Source: Cellulomonas xiejunii (GTDB lineage Bacteria > Actinomycetota > Actinomycetes > Actinomycetales > Cellulomonadaceae). Taken from it: DNA of 64,000 bases. The position numbers were made by a program, and so were the translations under genes. The notes under the pieces were generated by a model, which was given only the letters and a program-made list of their open reading frames with translations, did not search any database and had not been told where the DNA came from. The stretch is taken from positions 1,240,001-1,304,000 of the forward strand of contig NZ_CP101987.1 of NCBI RefSeq assembly GCF_024508315.1, read 5' to 3'. Position 1 is the stretch's first letter, and each line of letters opens with the position of its first letter. Positions 23,116 to 32,856 of the stretch are shown piece after piece.

Positions 23116-24978
23116 ATGAGCCGTCCACTGCGCTCTCGTACCTCGACCCACGGTCGCAACATGGCCGGCGCGCGTGCGCTCTGGCGCGCGACCGGCATGA
23201 GCACGGAGGACTTCGGCAAGCCGATCATCGCGATCGCGAACTCGTACACGCAGTTCGTCCCCGGGCACGTGCACCTCAAGGACATGGGCGACCTCGTCGC
23301 CGGTGCGATCCGCGAGGCCGGGGGCGTCGCGAAGGAGTTCAACACGATCGCCGTCGACGACGGCATCGCGATGGGGCACGGCGGCATGCTCTACTCCCTG
23401 CCGAGCCGGGACCTGATCGCCGACTCGGTCGAGTACATGGTCAACGCGCACTGTGCCGACGCGATCGTGTGCATCTCCAACTGCGACAAGATCACCCCCG
23501 GCATGCTGAACGCGGCGCTGCGGCTGAACATCCCGGTGATCTTCGTGTCCGGCGGGCCCATGGAGGCCGGCAAGGCCGTGGTCGCCGACGGCATCGCGAA
23601 GACGCCCCTGAACCTCGTCAACGCGATCAACTACTCGGCCGACGACGGCGTCTCCGACGAGGCCCTGGGCCGCGTCGAGGAGAACGCGTGCCCCACGTGC
23701 GGCTCGTGCTCCGGCATGTTCACGGCGAACTCGATGAACTGCCTCACCGAGGCGCTCGGGCTGTCGCTGCCCGGCAACGGCTCGACTCTCGCCACGCACA
23801 CCGCGCGCCGCGAGCTGTTCCTCGAGGCAGGTCGGACGATCGTCGACCTCGCGCGTCGGTACTACGACGAGGAGGACGACACCGCGGCGCCGCGCTCGAT
23901 CGCGACCAAGGCGGCGTTCACGAACGCGATGACGCTCGACGTCGCCATGGGCGGCTCGACCAACACGGTGCTGCACATCCTCGCCGCCGCGCAGGAGGCC
24001 GAGGTCGAGTTCACGCTGGACGAGATCGACGCGATCAGCCGGCGCGTGCCGTGCCTGTCGAAGGTCGCGCCCAACCACCCGGACTTCCACATGGAGGACG
24101 TCCACCGTGCGGGCGGGATCCCGGCGCTGCTGGGCGAGCTCGACCGGGGCGGGCTGCTCGACCACGACGTGACGAGCGTGCACACCCCGACGCTGCGGGC
24201 GTGGCTCGACGACTGGGACGTCCGGGGCGGCAAGGCGACGCAGCGCGCGCTCGACCTGTTCCTCGCGGCGCCGGGCGGCGTGCGCACGACCCAGGCCTTC
24301 TCGACGTCGAACGTCTGGGAGTCCCTCGACACCGATGCCGCGAACGGGTGCATCCGCGACGTCGCGCACGCGTACACGGTCGAGGGCGGCCTGGCGGTCC
24401 TGCGGGGCAACCTCGCCGAGGACGGCGCGATCATCAAGACCGCCGGGATCGACCCGGACGTCTTCCACTTCGTCGGGCGCGCGCTGGTGTGCGAGTCGCA
24501 GGACGAGGCGGTCGACAAGATCCTGCGTAAGCAGGTCGAGCCCGGGCACGTCGTCGTGGTGCGGTACGAGGGCCCCGCGGGCGGCCCCGGCATGCAGGAG
24601 ATGCTGTACCCGACGTCGTTCATCAAGGGTCGCGGCCTGGGCAAGGTGTGCGCGCTCATCACCGACGGCCGGTTCTCCGGCGGGTCGTCGGGTATCTCCG
24701 TGGGGCACATCAGCCCCGAGGCGGCCGCGGGCGGCACGATCGGCCTCATCGAGGACGGCGACGAGATCGAGATCGACGTCGAGACGCGGCTCATCCGCCT
24801 CAACGTGCCGGACGCCGTGCTCGCCGAGCGTCGCGCCAAGATGGAGGCGCGCGAGAACCCGTGGCAGCCGGTCGACCGCGACCGCTACGTGTCGCCCGCG
24901 CTGCAGGCCTACGCGGCGATGGCGACGAGCGCCGACCGGGGTGCCGTGCGCGACGTGAGCCGGCTGCGGCGCCCCTGA
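23116..24978 (+). CDS. ilvD: Dihydroxy-acid dehydratase, E. coli IlvD type
   Basis: 620 residues. Dehydrates 2,3-dihydroxy-isovalerate and -methylvalerate to the 2-oxo acids, the third common step of valine and isoleucine synthesis. Iron-sulfur motifs are [10 protein letters not shown] and [16 protein letters not shown]. The region [11 protein letters not shown] lacks the first Cys found in the other ilvD product of this window. That matches the E. coli enzyme, which carries an oxygen-sensitive 4Fe-4S cluster (family knowledge). AAGGAG (23101-23106) precedes ATG 23116, and TAGCGT at 23056-23061 could be a -10 element. Confidence 0.95.
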   Translation: MSRPLRSRTSTHGRNMAGARALWRATGMSTEDFGKPIIAIANSYTQFVPGHVHLKDMGDLVAGAIREAGGVAKEFNTIAVDDGIAMGHGGMLYSLPSRDLIADSVEYMVNAHCADAIVCISNCDKITPGMLNAALRLNIPVIFVSGGPMEAGKAVVADGIAKTPLNLVNAINYSADDGVSDEALGRVEENACPTCGSCSGMFTANSMNCLTEALGLSLPGNGSTLATHTARRELFLEAGRTIVDLARRYYDEEDDTAAPRSIATKAAFTNAMTLDVAMGGSTNTVLHILAAAQEAEVEFTLDEIDAISRRVPCLSKVAPNHPDFHMEDVHRAGGIPALLGELDRGGLLDHDVTSVHTPTLRAWLDDWDVRGGKATQRALDLFLAAPGGVRTTQAFSTSNVWESLDTDAANGCIRDVAHAYTVEGGLAVLRGNLAEDGAIIKTAGIDPDVFHFVGRALVCESQDEAVDKILRKQVEPGHVVVVRYEGPAGGPGMQEMLYPTSFIKGRGLGKVCALITDGRFSGGSSGISVGHISPEAAAGGTIGLIEDGDEIEIDVETRLIRLNVPDAVLAERRAKMEARENPWQPVDRDRYVSPALQAYAAMATSADRGAVRDVSRLRRP

Positions 24979-24985
24979 GCGGGCG

Positions 24986-25510
24986 TCAGCAGGTCTCGTC
25001 GGAGCGCTCGTCCAGGACCCAGTGGCCGTCGCCCGGCTGCAGGACCACCAGGCCGCAGCTGCCGGCCGAGTACGTGACGTGCAGCACGGCCCTGTCGGCG
25101 GTCTCCTCGCGCAGCTCGACCACCGTCTCGGACGACTGGCCGGCGGCGGCGTAGAACGCCGCCGTCGCCTCGATCATGGACGGGCAGTCGGTGACGCCGG
25201 GGAACACGGCGCCGATCTCGTCGACCATGCGCTGCGCGAGCGCGGGAGTCATGTAGGCGCACGCGGTGGCCGCGTCGGGTGCGCGGCTCGCGGCGAGCCA
25301 CGTGCGGAAGCTGGCCTCCGGTCCGCCGTCGTCGGCGGGGGCCGCTGGTCCGGCCTCGGCCGGGGGCGCCTGCGGGGTGGTGCTCGGTGCGGCGGTCGGC
25401 GTCGGGGTCGGGCTCGCGGCGTCGGCGGGACCGTCCTGCGAGCACCCGGACAGGAGCACGGCGCACAGGAGCGGTGCGATCATCCACGGGCGACGGGCGG
25501 TGAGGGGCAT
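24986..25510 (-). CDS. Secreted lipoprotein of unknown function
   Basis: 174 residues. Lipoprotein signal MPLTARRPWMIAPLLCAVLL followed by S-G-C, with the Cys at about residue 23, a Pro/Thr/Ala-rich linker of about 45 residues, then a small domain with three further Cys. This resembles the NTF2-like or DUF4878-type secreted domains (helical start, final strands V-L-H-V-T-Y and W-V-L-D-E). ATG 25510 is preferred to GTG 25516 because AGGGA lies seven bases before it. It lies antisense between the two ilvD genes and is convergent with the first. No link to amino-acid synthesis is evident. Confidence 0.78.
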   Translation of the reverse strand: MPLTARRPWMIAPLLCAVLLSGCSQDGPADAASPTPTPTAAPSTTPQAPPAEAGPAAPADDGGPEASFRTWLAASRAPDAATACAYMTPALAQRMVDEIGAVFPGVTDCPSMIEATAAFYAAAGQSSETVVELREETADRAVLHVTYSAGSCGLVVLQPGDGHWVLDERSDETC

Positions 25511-25582
25511 GGTCACGTCCCTATCCTGACACCGTCGCCGCCCCGTCCGGCGCCGTGCGTGCGCCGTGGCTAGGGTCGGCGC

Positions 25583-27301
25583 ATGACGTCATCGCACGCG
25601 CAGCCGGCACCGGGCATCGACATCAAGCCGCGGTCGAGGCAGGTCACCGACGGGCTCGAGGCGACCGCCGCGCGCGGCATGCTGCGCGCCGTCGGGCTCG
25701 GGGACGAGGACTTCGCGAAGCCGCAGATCGGCGTCGCGAGCTCGTGGAACGAGATCACACCGTGCAACCTGTCGCTGGACCGGCTCGCCAAGGCCGTGAA
25801 GAACGGCGTGCACGCCGCGGGCGGGTACCCGCTGGAGTTCGGCACGATCTCGGTGTCCGACGGCATCTCGATGGGCCACGAGGGCATGCACTACTCGCTG
25901 GTCAGCCGCGACATCATCGCGGACAGCGTGGAGACCGTGATGATGGCCGAGCGCCTGGACGGCTCGGTGCTGCTGGCCGGCTGCGACAAGTCCCTGCCGG
26001 GCATGCTCATGGCTGCGGCGCGCCTGGACCTGGCGTCGGTGTTCCTCTACGCCGGCTCGATCATGCCGGGCTGGGTGAAGCTGTCGGACGGCACCGAGAA
26101 GGACGTGACGATCATCGACGCGTTCGAGGCCGTCGGGGCCTGCGCGCGCGGCCTGATGTCGCGCGAGGACGTCGACCGCATCGAGCGGGCGATCTGCCCG
26201 GGCGAGGGCGCGTGCGGCGGCATGTACACCGCGAACACGATGGCGTCGGTCGCCGAGGCGATCGGCATGTCGATCCCGGGGTCGGCCGCGCCGCCCTCGG
26301 CGGACCGGCGCCGCGACCAGTTCGCGCACCGGTCGGGCGAGGCCGTGGTCGAGATGCTTCGCCGCGGCATCACGGCGCGTCAGATCATGACGAAGGAGGC
26401 GTTCGAGAACGCGATCGCCGTCGTCATGGCGTTCGGCGGCTCGACCAACGCGGTGCTGCACCTGCTGGCGATCGCCCACGAGGCCGAGGTCGAGCTGACG
26501 CTCGACGACTTCAGCCGGGTCGCTGCCCGCGTGCCGCACCTCGGTGACCTCAAGCCGTTCGGCCGGTACGTCATGAACGACGTCGACCGCGTCGGCGGCG
26601 TGCCCGTCGTCATGAAGGCGCTCCTCGACGCGGGCCTGCTGCACGGCGACTGCCTGACGGTCACCGGGCGCACGGTGGCGGAGAACCTCGCCGACATCGC
26701 CCCGCCGGACCCCGACGGCAAGATCCTGCGGGCGCTCGACAACCCGATCCACCGCACGGGCGGCATCACGATCCTGTCCGGGTCGCTCGCCCCCGAGGGC
26801 GCGGTCGTGAAGTCCGCCGGCTTCGACTCCGACGTGTTCGAGGGGACCGCGCGCGTCTTCGAGCGCGAGCGTGCCGCGCTCGACGCGCTCGAGGACGGCA
26901 CGATCCAGGCCGGTGACGTCGTGGTGATCCGGTACGAGGGCCCCAAGGGCGGCCCGGGGATGCGCGAGATGCTGGCCATCACCGGTGCCATCAAGGGCGC
27001 GGGTCTCGGCAAGGACGTCCTGCTCGTCACCGACGGCCGCTTCTCGGGCGGCACGACGGGCCTGTGCGTGGGGCACATCGCGCCGGAGGCCGTCGACGCC
27101 GGTCCGATCGCGTTCGTCCGTGACGGCGACCGCATCCGCCTCGACGTCGCCCACGCGACGCTCGACCTGGTGGTCGACGAGGCGGAGCTCGCCGCGCGGC
27201 GCGAGGGCTGGACGCCGCTGCCCCCGCGCTACACCCGGGGCGTGCTCGGCAAGTACCAGAAGCTCGTGCAGTCGGCGTCGAAGGGCGCCGTGCTGGGCTG
27301 A
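25583..27301 (+). CDS. ilvD: Dihydroxy-acid dehydratase, mycobacterial/plant type
   Basis: 572 residues, the same reaction as the ilvD at 23116 but only distantly similar to it. It has all three cluster Cys of the 2Fe-2S class: [19 protein letters not shown] and [14 protein letters not shown]. Enzymes of this class are oxygen-tolerant (family knowledge). TAGGGT (25571-25576) ends exactly six bases before ATG 25583 with no Shine-Dalgarno sequence, so the mRNA is probably leaderless and independently expressed. Members of this family also include sugar-acid dehydratases, but the sequence and the pathway genes nearby favour IlvD. Confidence 0.93.
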   Translation: MTSSHAQPAPGIDIKPRSRQVTDGLEATAARGMLRAVGLGDEDFAKPQIGVASSWNEITPCNLSLDRLAKAVKNGVHAAGGYPLEFGTISVSDGISMGHEGMHYSLVSRDIIADSVETVMMAERLDGSVLLAGCDKSLPGMLMAAARLDLASVFLYAGSIMPGWVKLSDGTEKDVTIIDAFEAVGACARGLMSREDVDRIERAICPGEGACGGMYTANTMASVAEAIGMSIPGSAAPPSADRRRDQFAHRSGEAVVEMLRRGITARQIMTKEAFENAIAVVMAFGGSTNAVLHLLAIAHEAEVELTLDDFSRVAARVPHLGDLKPFGRYVMNDVDRVGGVPVVMKALLDAGLLHGDCLTVTGRTVAENLADIAPPDPDGKILRALDNPIHRTGGITILSGSLAPEGAVVKSAGFDSDVFEGTARVFERERAALDALEDGTIQAGDVVVIRYEGPKGGPGMREMLAITGAIKGAGLGKDVLLVTDGRFSGGTTGLCVGHIAPEAVDAGPIAFVRDGDRIRLDVAHATLDLVVDEAELAARREGWTPLPPRYTRGVLGKYQKLVQSASKGAVLG

Positions 27302-27402
27302 GCGGCGCCCCGAGCGCCGTTCGCCCGGGCGTGCGTGCACTTTCGCCGCGAAGCCTGAACGTTTCGCAGTCCAGACGGGACGGCTGTGAACCGCTTCCCT
27401 GG

Positions 27403-27429
27403 GTCCCGTGTGCGGGCAGCACACGGGAC
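27403..27429 (+). other. Hairpin in the 5' leader of the polysaccharide-binding protein gene
   Basis: Perfect 11-bp stem GTCCCGTGTGC/GCACACGGGAC with a five-base loop, ending one base before the AAGGAG ribosome binding site of the next gene. It could be an mRNA stabiliser or, if the transcript starts upstream, a translation-affecting structure. It has no T-run. Confidence 0.5.
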
Positions 27430-27441
27430 GAAGGAGCAACG

Positions 27442-29157
27442 ATGCGACGAGGAACCACGGCCGCAGCGGTCGCCGGGCTGATCGTGACGAGCCTGGTCGG
27501 GACCGCCCCCGCAGCGGGTGCGGCGGAGCCGGCGGTGGAGGAGGCGCTCGGGGCCAACCTGCCGGTGCACGACACCGCGCACGTGCTGGACTGGGACGCG
27601 GGCAGCGAGACGACGATCGAGCTGACGGGCGCGTCGGCGGTCGTCACAGGTGAGGGCGCGAGCGCGGACGGCGGCACGGTGACCATCGCCGCGCCGGGCA
27701 CGTACCGCGTCAGCGGCACGCTCGCCGACGGCGCGCTCGTCGTGGCGTCGGCGGGCGACGGCCTCGTGCGCGTGGTGCTCGACGGCGCCTCGATCACGTC
27801 CGGCACGACCTCGCCGCTGCAGGTCCAGGACGCCGGCGAGGTGGCCGTGGTCCTCGCCGACGGCTCGACGAACACCCTGACCGACCCCGCCACGTACACC
27901 TACCCCGAGGGCGTGGACGAGCCGAACGCCGCGCTGTTCTCCTCGGCGGACCTCACGATCGCCGGGAGCGGCGCCCTGACCGTGGTGGGCAACGCGAACG
28001 ACGGCATCGCGTCCAAGGACGGCCTGGTGGTCGCGGGCGGGAGGATCACGGTGCGCGCCGCCGACGACGGCGTCCGCGGCAAGGACTACCTCCAGGTGAC
28101 CGGGGGTAGCCTCGACGTCACGGCGGCGGGCGACGGCCTGAAGTCCGACGACGACGCGCCCGAGGCCGGGTTCGTGCACGTCGCCGGCGGCGGGACGACG
28201 GTGACGTCCGGGGACGACGGCGTCACGGCCGCGTCCGACGTGGTCGTCTCCGGCGGGGACCTCCAGGTGACCGCGGGCGGCGGTGCCGCGGGGACGGGGG
28301 AGGGTGCGAAGGGCCTCGTCGGCGACGTGTCCGTCGTGCTGGGCGGCGGCGCGCTCGTGGTGGACGCGATCGACGACGCCGTCCACTCCGACGGGACGAT
28401 TGCCGTCGCGTCCGGCAACGCGACGCTCGCGACGGGCGAGGACGGCATCGACGCCGGCGAACGGCTCGCGATCTCGGGCGGTGCGCTGGTCGTCAGGACG
28501 TCCGTCGAGGGGCTGGAGTCGAAGGTCGTCGAGATCTCCGGCGGCCTGATCGAGGTCACCGCGACGGACGACGCGATCAACGCGGCCGACCCGGCGGCGC
28601 CCGACTCGATGGACGTCCTGCCCGGGGTCCACGTCGCGGTCAGCGGCGGCCGGCTCGTGCTGCACTCGGCCGTCGGTGACGGCCTGGACTCGAACGGGAC
28701 GGGCGCGATCTCGGGCGGCACGGTGTACGTCGACGGCTCGACCGAGTGGGTCAACTCCGCCCTGGACGTCACCGGGGACTTCCAGGTCACCGGGGGGACC
28801 ATCGTCGGGACGAGCCACGGCGGGCACGTGGCCACACCGGCGACCACGTCGCCCCAGACCTGGGTCTCGCTCAGCTCGCAGCAGCCCGCCGGCACGCTGA
28901 TGCACGTGCTCGCGGCGGACGGCACCGTCGTCGTCTCGTTCCGGACCATGAAGGCCCAGGGCAACGTCCTGGTGTCCAGCAGCGCCCTCGTCGCGGGCGC
29001 GCAGTACCGGCTCGCCGTCGGCGGCACCGCCGCGGGACCCGTGCTGGGCGGGTACTACGAGACGCCCGGCGACGCGTCCACGGCCACGGTCGTCGCTACC
29101 GCCACCGCGGGCACCGCGCCTGCGCCCGGTGGCTGGGGAGGGTGGCCGCCGCGCTGA
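27442..29157 (+). CDS. Secreted carbohydrate-binding beta-helix protein (Cthe_2159 family)
   Basis: 571 residues. A Sec signal peptide (MRRGTTAAAVAGLIVTSLVG, cleavage near A-G-A-A-E) is followed by a long domain of repeating short strands separated by Gly/Asp turns. Recurrent phrases are A-D-D-G-V-R-G-K-D-Y, A-G-D-G-L-K-S-D-D and D-A-I-N-A-A-D, the pattern of a parallel beta-helix. This matches the Cthe_2159 / DUF4353 family, whose founding member from Clostridium thermocellum binds cellulose and acidic sugars (family knowledge). There is no sortase or membrane anchor. ATG 27442 follows AAGGAG. Cell-surface or secreted polysaccharide binding is inferred. Confidence 0.8.
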   Translation: MRRGTTAAAVAGLIVTSLVGTAPAAGAAEPAVEEALGANLPVHDTAHVLDWDAGSETTIELTGASAVVTGEGASADGGTVTIAAPGTYRVSGTLADGALVVASAGDGLVRVVLDGASITSGTTSPLQVQDAGEVAVVLADGSTNTLTDPATYTYPEGVDEPNAALFSSADLTIAGSGALTVVGNANDGIASKDGLVVAGGRITVRAADDGVRGKDYLQVTGGSLDVTAAGDGLKSDDDAPEAGFVHVAGGGTTVTSGDDGVTAASDVVVSGGDLQVTAGGGAAGTGEGAKGLVGDVSVVLGGGALVVDAIDDAVHSDGTIAVASGNATLATGEDGIDAGERLAISGGALVVRTSVEGLESKVVEISGGLIEVTATDDAINAADPAAPDSMDVLPGVHVAVSGGRLVLHSAVGDGLDSNGTGAISGGTVYVDGSTEWVNSALDVTGDFQVTGGTIVGTSHGGHVATPATTSPQTWVSLSSQQPAGTLMHVLAADGTVVVSFRTMKAQGNVLVSSSALVAGAQYRLAVGGTAAGPVLGGYYETPGDASTATVVATATAGTAPAPGGWGGWPPR

Positions 29158-29183
29158 CGAGGACGCCCGCCCGCGTGAGACGA

Positions 29184-29320
29184 GGGGCCAGCAACCACGA
29201 CCCGGCGACGGAGCGGTTCGCGCGCCTCGACGTCTCGGCGTACCGGCACTCGTCGACGAGGCGGGGTTCCGGTTCCGCTGGTGGGACCTGACGACCTACC
29301 GGCCGAGGCGAAGGGCCCTG
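29184..29320 (+). pseudogene. Possible decayed gene remnant between two carbohydrate genes
   Basis: This 250-base gap has a short run with strongly coding-like third positions. Frame 1 reads A-T-E-R-F-A-R-L-D-V-S-A-Y-R-H up to about 29250. After a frame change it reads L-V-D-E-A-G-F-R-F-R-W-W-D-L-T-T-Y-R-P to about 29315. Nearly all codons end in G or C. There is no start or full ORF in either frame. It could be a frameshifted fragment of an old gene or simply GC-rich spacer; the family is not recognised. Confidence 0.22.
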
Positions 29321-29407
29321 ACCTCGCCGCGACGAGGCGGAGCGCGTGCGCGGGCGCGGCGGTCGTGCGACGGTCGAGGCACCCCCGAGAGAAGGAGCGC
29401 CTCTGCC

Positions 29408-31147
29408 ATGACCTTCACCGCCGACGACGCCCCCTGGTGGACCGGCGCGGTCGTCTACCAGATCTACCCGCGGTCCTTCCAGGACTCCGACGGCGACGGC
29501 GTGGGTGACCTGCGCGGCGTCCTGCAGCGCATCGACCACCTGGTCGAGCTCGGCGTCGACGTCGTGTGGTTCTCGCCGATCTACCGCAGCCCGCAGGACG
29601 ACAACGGGTACGACATCAGCGACTACCAGGACGTCGACCAGCTGTTCGGCACCCTGGAGGACCTCGACGAGGTGGTCGCCGCGCTGCACGCCCGGGGCAT
29701 CAAGGTGGTGATGGACCTCGTCGTCAACCACACGAGCGACGAGCACCCGTGGTTCGTGGAGTCCCGGTCGTCCGTCGACTCCCCGAAGCGCGACTGGTAC
29801 TGGTGGCGCCCCGCCCGGCCCGGCATGGCGCCGGGCACGCCCGGTGCCGAGCCGACCAACTGGGGATCGTTCTTCTCCGGCCCGACGTGGGAGTACGACC
29901 AGGCGACCGGCGAGTACTACCTGCACCTGTTCAGCCGCAAGCAGCCGGACCTCAACTGGGAGAACCCGCAGGTCCGGCAGGCCGTCTACGCGATGATGCG
30001 CTGGTGGCTGGACCGCGGGATCGACGGGTTCCGGATGGACGTCATCAACCTGATCTCGAAGGCCGTGCGCGAGGACGGGTCGCTCGCCGACGGGCCCGCG
30101 ACCACGGGTGCGCTGGGCGACGGGTCGGCGCAGTACACGCACGGGCCCCGCCTGCACGAGTTCCTCCAGGAGATGCACCACGAGGTCTTCGACGGCCGCC
30201 GCGACGGGCTGCTGCTCGTGGGGGAGACCCCCGGCGCGACCGTCGAGGACGGCAGGCTCTTCACCGACCCGGCCCGTCGCGAGCTCGACATGGTCTTCAC
30301 CTTCGAGCACGTCGGCCTCGACCACGGCCCCGGCGGCAAGTACGACCCGCGCCCGCTGGACCTGCGGGACCTCAAGGCCGTGCTGGGCCGCTGGCAGGCC
30401 GGCCTCGCCGACGTGGGCTGGAACTCGCTCTACTGGGACAACCACGACCAGCCGCGCATCGTGTCGCGCTTCGGTGACGACGGGGAGTACCGCCGCGAGT
30501 CGGCGACCATGCTCGCCACCGTGCTGCACCTGCACCGCGGGACGCCGTACGTCTACCAGGGCGAGGAGCTCGGGATGACGAACGCGCACCTCAGGTCGCT
30601 CGACGACTACCGCGACATCGAGGCCCTGCGGTACGTCGCGCAGACGCGCGCCCAGGGGCACGTCAGCGACGACGCCGTCCTGGCGGGCCTCATGGCGATG
30701 AGCCGCGACAACGCGCGCACACCCGTCCAGTGGGACGCCTCGCGGCACGCCGGGTTCACGACCGGCGAGCCGTGGTTGCCCGTCAACCCCAACCACCGGT
30801 CCGTCAACGCCGAGGCGGAGCGCGCCGACCCGTCGTCGGTGTTCCACCACTACCGTCGTCTGATCGCGCTGCGGCACGACGACCCGGTCGTGCGGCTCGG
30901 TGACTTCACGATGCTGCTGCCCGAGCACCCGCACGTGTACGCGTTCACGCGGGCCCTCGACGGTGTGCGCCTGCTCGTGCTCGGCAGCTTCAGCGGCGAC
31001 GAGCAGGCGGTCGAGGTCGGGCCCGGCTGGGACGACGCCGAGGTCGTCCTGGGGAACCACGCCGAGCCGGCCCGGGTGGCCGGGGGTGCGGCGGCGTTGC
31101 GGCCCTGGGAGGCCGTCGTGCTGCGCACCGCTGCGCCGACCGGGTGA
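29408..31147 (+). CDS. GH13 alpha-glucosidase (oligo-1,6-glucosidase subfamily)
   Basis: 579 residues without a signal peptide, so cytoplasmic. It hydrolyses alpha-glucosidic bonds of maltose- or isomaltose-type oligosaccharides. The family signature begins W-W-T-G-A-V-V-Y-Q-I-Y-P-R-S-F. Conserved regions are D-L-V-V-N-H-T, the nucleophile Asp211 in G-F-R-M-D-V-I-N, the acid/base Glu273 in L-V-G-E-T-P, and Asp347 in W-D-N-H-D-Q-P-R. ATG 29408 is preceded by GAAGGAG; the in-frame upstream stretch back to 29129 is not part of the gene. The next gene starts 75 bases later. Confidence 0.94.
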   Translation: MTFTADDAPWWTGAVVYQIYPRSFQDSDGDGVGDLRGVLQRIDHLVELGVDVVWFSPIYRSPQDDNGYDISDYQDVDQLFGTLEDLDEVVAALHARGIKVVMDLVVNHTSDEHPWFVESRSSVDSPKRDWYWWRPARPGMAPGTPGAEPTNWGSFFSGPTWEYDQATGEYYLHLFSRKQPDLNWENPQVRQAVYAMMRWWLDRGIDGFRMDVINLISKAVREDGSLADGPATTGALGDGSAQYTHGPRLHEFLQEMHHEVFDGRRDGLLLVGETPGATVEDGRLFTDPARRELDMVFTFEHVGLDHGPGGKYDPRPLDLRDLKAVLGRWQAGLADVGWNSLYWDNHDQPRIVSRFGDDGEYRRESATMLATVLHLHRGTPYVYQGEELGMTNAHLRSLDDYRDIEALRYVAQTRAQGHVSDDAVLAGLMAMSRDNARTPVQWDASRHAGFTTGEPWLPVNPNHRSVNAEAERADPSSVFHHYRRLIALRHDDPVVRLGDFTMLLPEHPHVYAFTRALDGVRLLVLGSFSGDEQAVEVGPGWDDAEVVLGNHAEPARVAGGAAALRPWEAVVLRTAAPTG

Positions 31148-31221
31148 GGCGTGGGCGGTAGCCCCCGAGCACCCTGATAACCTCGCGAACCGGTCGAAAC
31201 AGGACGAGGGGTGGTTGGCGC

Positions 31222-31755
31222 GTGCGCAGGTGGAGGAAGGTCGTCGCAGGTGCTGTGGCGGTGGTGGGGGTGCTCGCCGGGTGCACCGGCGGCGAGACGC
31301 CGACGCCGGACGTGGTCTCGACCCCGGCGAGCGGGGCCCAGGTCCTGACCGCCGGCGACGGCAGCGGGATCGTGGAGTTCACGGCGCGCGGCACCAACGG
31401 GTACACCGGTGACGTGCGCGTCGCGGTGCAGTCGTTGACGGTGGAGGGCGCCACGATGGAGCTGCGCGTGGCGCTGACCCCGCTGGACGGCGACCCGGAG
31501 GACGGGGTCTCGATCTACCGCATGGTCGACACCATGCCCGTCCTGAGCGACGTGGAGCACCTCAAGCAGTACAGGACGCTGGGCCTGCCCTCGTCGGCGT
31601 GGGAGACCGACACGGTGGCGTCGGAGACCGCCGTCGGGGAGCCCGTCCTGTACCAGGTCTGGTTCGCCGCCCCGGAGGACGACGTGGCGACGCTCGACCT
31701 GGTCATCTCGCCCGAGTGGCCCACGGTGCTCGACGTGCCGGTGACGTGGTCGTGA
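31222..31755 (+). CDS. Secreted lipoprotein with a domain shared with the next gene
   Basis: 177 residues. Lipoprotein signal (basic MRRWRK, hydrophobic VVAGAVAVVGVLAG, Cys at about residue 21), then a beta-rich domain. The segment V-E-G-A-T-M-E-L-R-V-A-L-T-P-L-D-G-D ... V-L-S-D-V-E-H-L-K-Q-Y ... L-D-V-P-V-T-W lines up with the C-terminal third of the OmpA-domain protein encoded next, so the two are paralogous in this domain. The GTG start at 31222 has only a weak GAGGGG upstream. The stop overlaps the next start (GTGA). Function is unknown. Confidence 0.78.
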   Translation: MRRWRKVVAGAVAVVGVLAGCTGGETPTPDVVSTPASGAQVLTAGDGSGIVEFTARGTNGYTGDVRVAVQSLTVEGATMELRVALTPLDGDPEDGVSIYRMVDTMPVLSDVEHLKQYRTLGLPSSAWETDTVASETAVGEPVLYQVWFAAPEDDVATLDLVISPEWPTVLDVPVTWS

Positions 31756-32837
31756 CGTCACGGCTCCGCGTGCTGCTCGGTGTTCCCCTCGCGGCCGTGC
31801 TCGCGGCCGGGGCCGCCTCGTCGCCGTCGCCGGTCCTGACGCCGGGTGACTTCCCCGAGGCGACGGCCCGCGACCTCGAGTACTCGGTCCGGGCGCTGGA
31901 CCCCGACGGCATCGGGTACAACACGGTGGCGTTCGCGGAGTACGCGCGCGTCCGGCCGCTGGCGACCCAGGAGACGACGGCCGAGGAGACGGTCGTGAGC
32001 CTCGCGACGGACATCCTGTTCCAGGTCGACGACGCGGCTCTGTCACCCGCCGCAGGTGCCGAGGTCGGGCGGCTGCTCGCGGACGTCCCGTCGGGTGCGG
32101 CCGTCGTCGTCGAGGGACACACCGACACGGTCGCGTCCGACGACCACAACCAGCAGCTGTCCGAGCGCCGCGCGGCCACGGTCGCGGAAGCGGTCCGGGC
32201 GTCACGCGCCGATCTGTCCGTCACGGCCCAGGGGTTCGGGGAGACACGCCCCAAGGTCGAGGAGAGCGGGGACGACGTCGCGGAGGACCGCGCGCAGAAC
32301 CGGCGCGTCGAGCTGCGGTTCACCGCCGACGGCACCCCGGATCCCGCGGCCGTCGCCACCCCCACGCCGTCCCTGGACGTTCCTCCGCGCACGGACGTGG
32401 AGCCCCGGGTGCGCGTGCCGGCCGAGCAGGCGGACTCCGTCGCGCAGACGCGCGTCCCGTCGCCCGCGTACCCAGGGGTCGACATCGTGGTCGACGTCGA
32501 GGGTGTCGAGGTCCGGGGTGCGGTCACCGAGCTGTCGCTGCTGCTCAGCCTCGACGGCGACGTCCCGCAGGACGCGCCGCACCTGTACGACGCGCTCGAC
32601 GGCCGGTCGTGGGACATGACCCTCGTCGACCGTGCGGCCCTGCTGCAGTACCCGGAGCTGAAGCGGCACGGCCAGATCGACTGGCTGGGGGAGGGTCGGG
32701 TGGTCGGCACGCGGCTGACGTCCGTCCACCGGTTCGTCCTCACGTTCCCCCGGTTGCTGTCCGACGAGGGGCCCGTGGACGTCGTCCTCGACGCCGCGCT
32801 GCCACCGGTCGCGGACGTGCCCGTCACACGCGAATGA
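31752..32837 (+). CDS. Secreted OmpA-family protein
   Basis: 361 residues. Signal peptide V-T-S-R-L-R-V-L-L-G-V-P-L-A-A-V-L-A-A-G without a lipobox Cys. The OmpA/MotB-like peptidoglycan-binding domain at about residues 75-195 shows I-L-F-Q-V-D-D-A-A-L-S, V-E-G-H-T-D-T-V and L-S-E-R-R-A-A-T-V-A ... N-R-R-V-E-L-R-F. A Pro/Thr linker leads to a C-terminal domain (about 240-361) related to the lipoprotein encoded just upstream. The start overlaps that gene by four bases, so the pair is co-translated. A cell-wall-associated complex of the two is a plausible inference. Confidence 0.87.
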   Translation: MTSRLRVLLGVPLAAVLAAGAASSPSPVLTPGDFPEATARDLEYSVRALDPDGIGYNTVAFAEYARVRPLATQETTAEETVVSLATDILFQVDDAALSPAAGAEVGRLLADVPSGAAVVVEGHTDTVASDDHNQQLSERRAATVAEAVRASRADLSVTAQGFGETRPKVEESGDDVAEDRAQNRRVELRFTADGTPDPAAVATPTPSLDVPPRTDVEPRVRVPAEQADSVAQTRVPSPAYPGVDIVVDVEGVEVRGAVTELSLLLSLDGDVPQDAPHLYDALDGRSWDMTLVDRAALLQYPELKRHGQIDWLGEGRVVGTRLTSVHRFVLTFPRLLSDEGPVDVVLDAALPPVADVPVTRE

Positions 32838-32856
32838 GCGCTGGCATGATGCGCTG

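Noticed and set aside
19716..23387. 1223-residue open frame on the minus strand across the permease, GH3 and ilvD genes
   Set aside because: It is antisense to three well-supported genes; its composition (Arg/Asp/Val/Gly-rich, no motif) is what high-GC antisense frames give.
23116..27301. The two ilvD genes as a tandem duplication
   Set aside because: Their cluster motifs and lengths belong to different dehydratase subclasses, so they are not recent copies.
27350..27400. LacI-type operator upstream of the polysaccharide-binding protein (AACGTT, AACCGCTT)
   Set aside because: The half-sites are not symmetric and do not match the operator at 17243.
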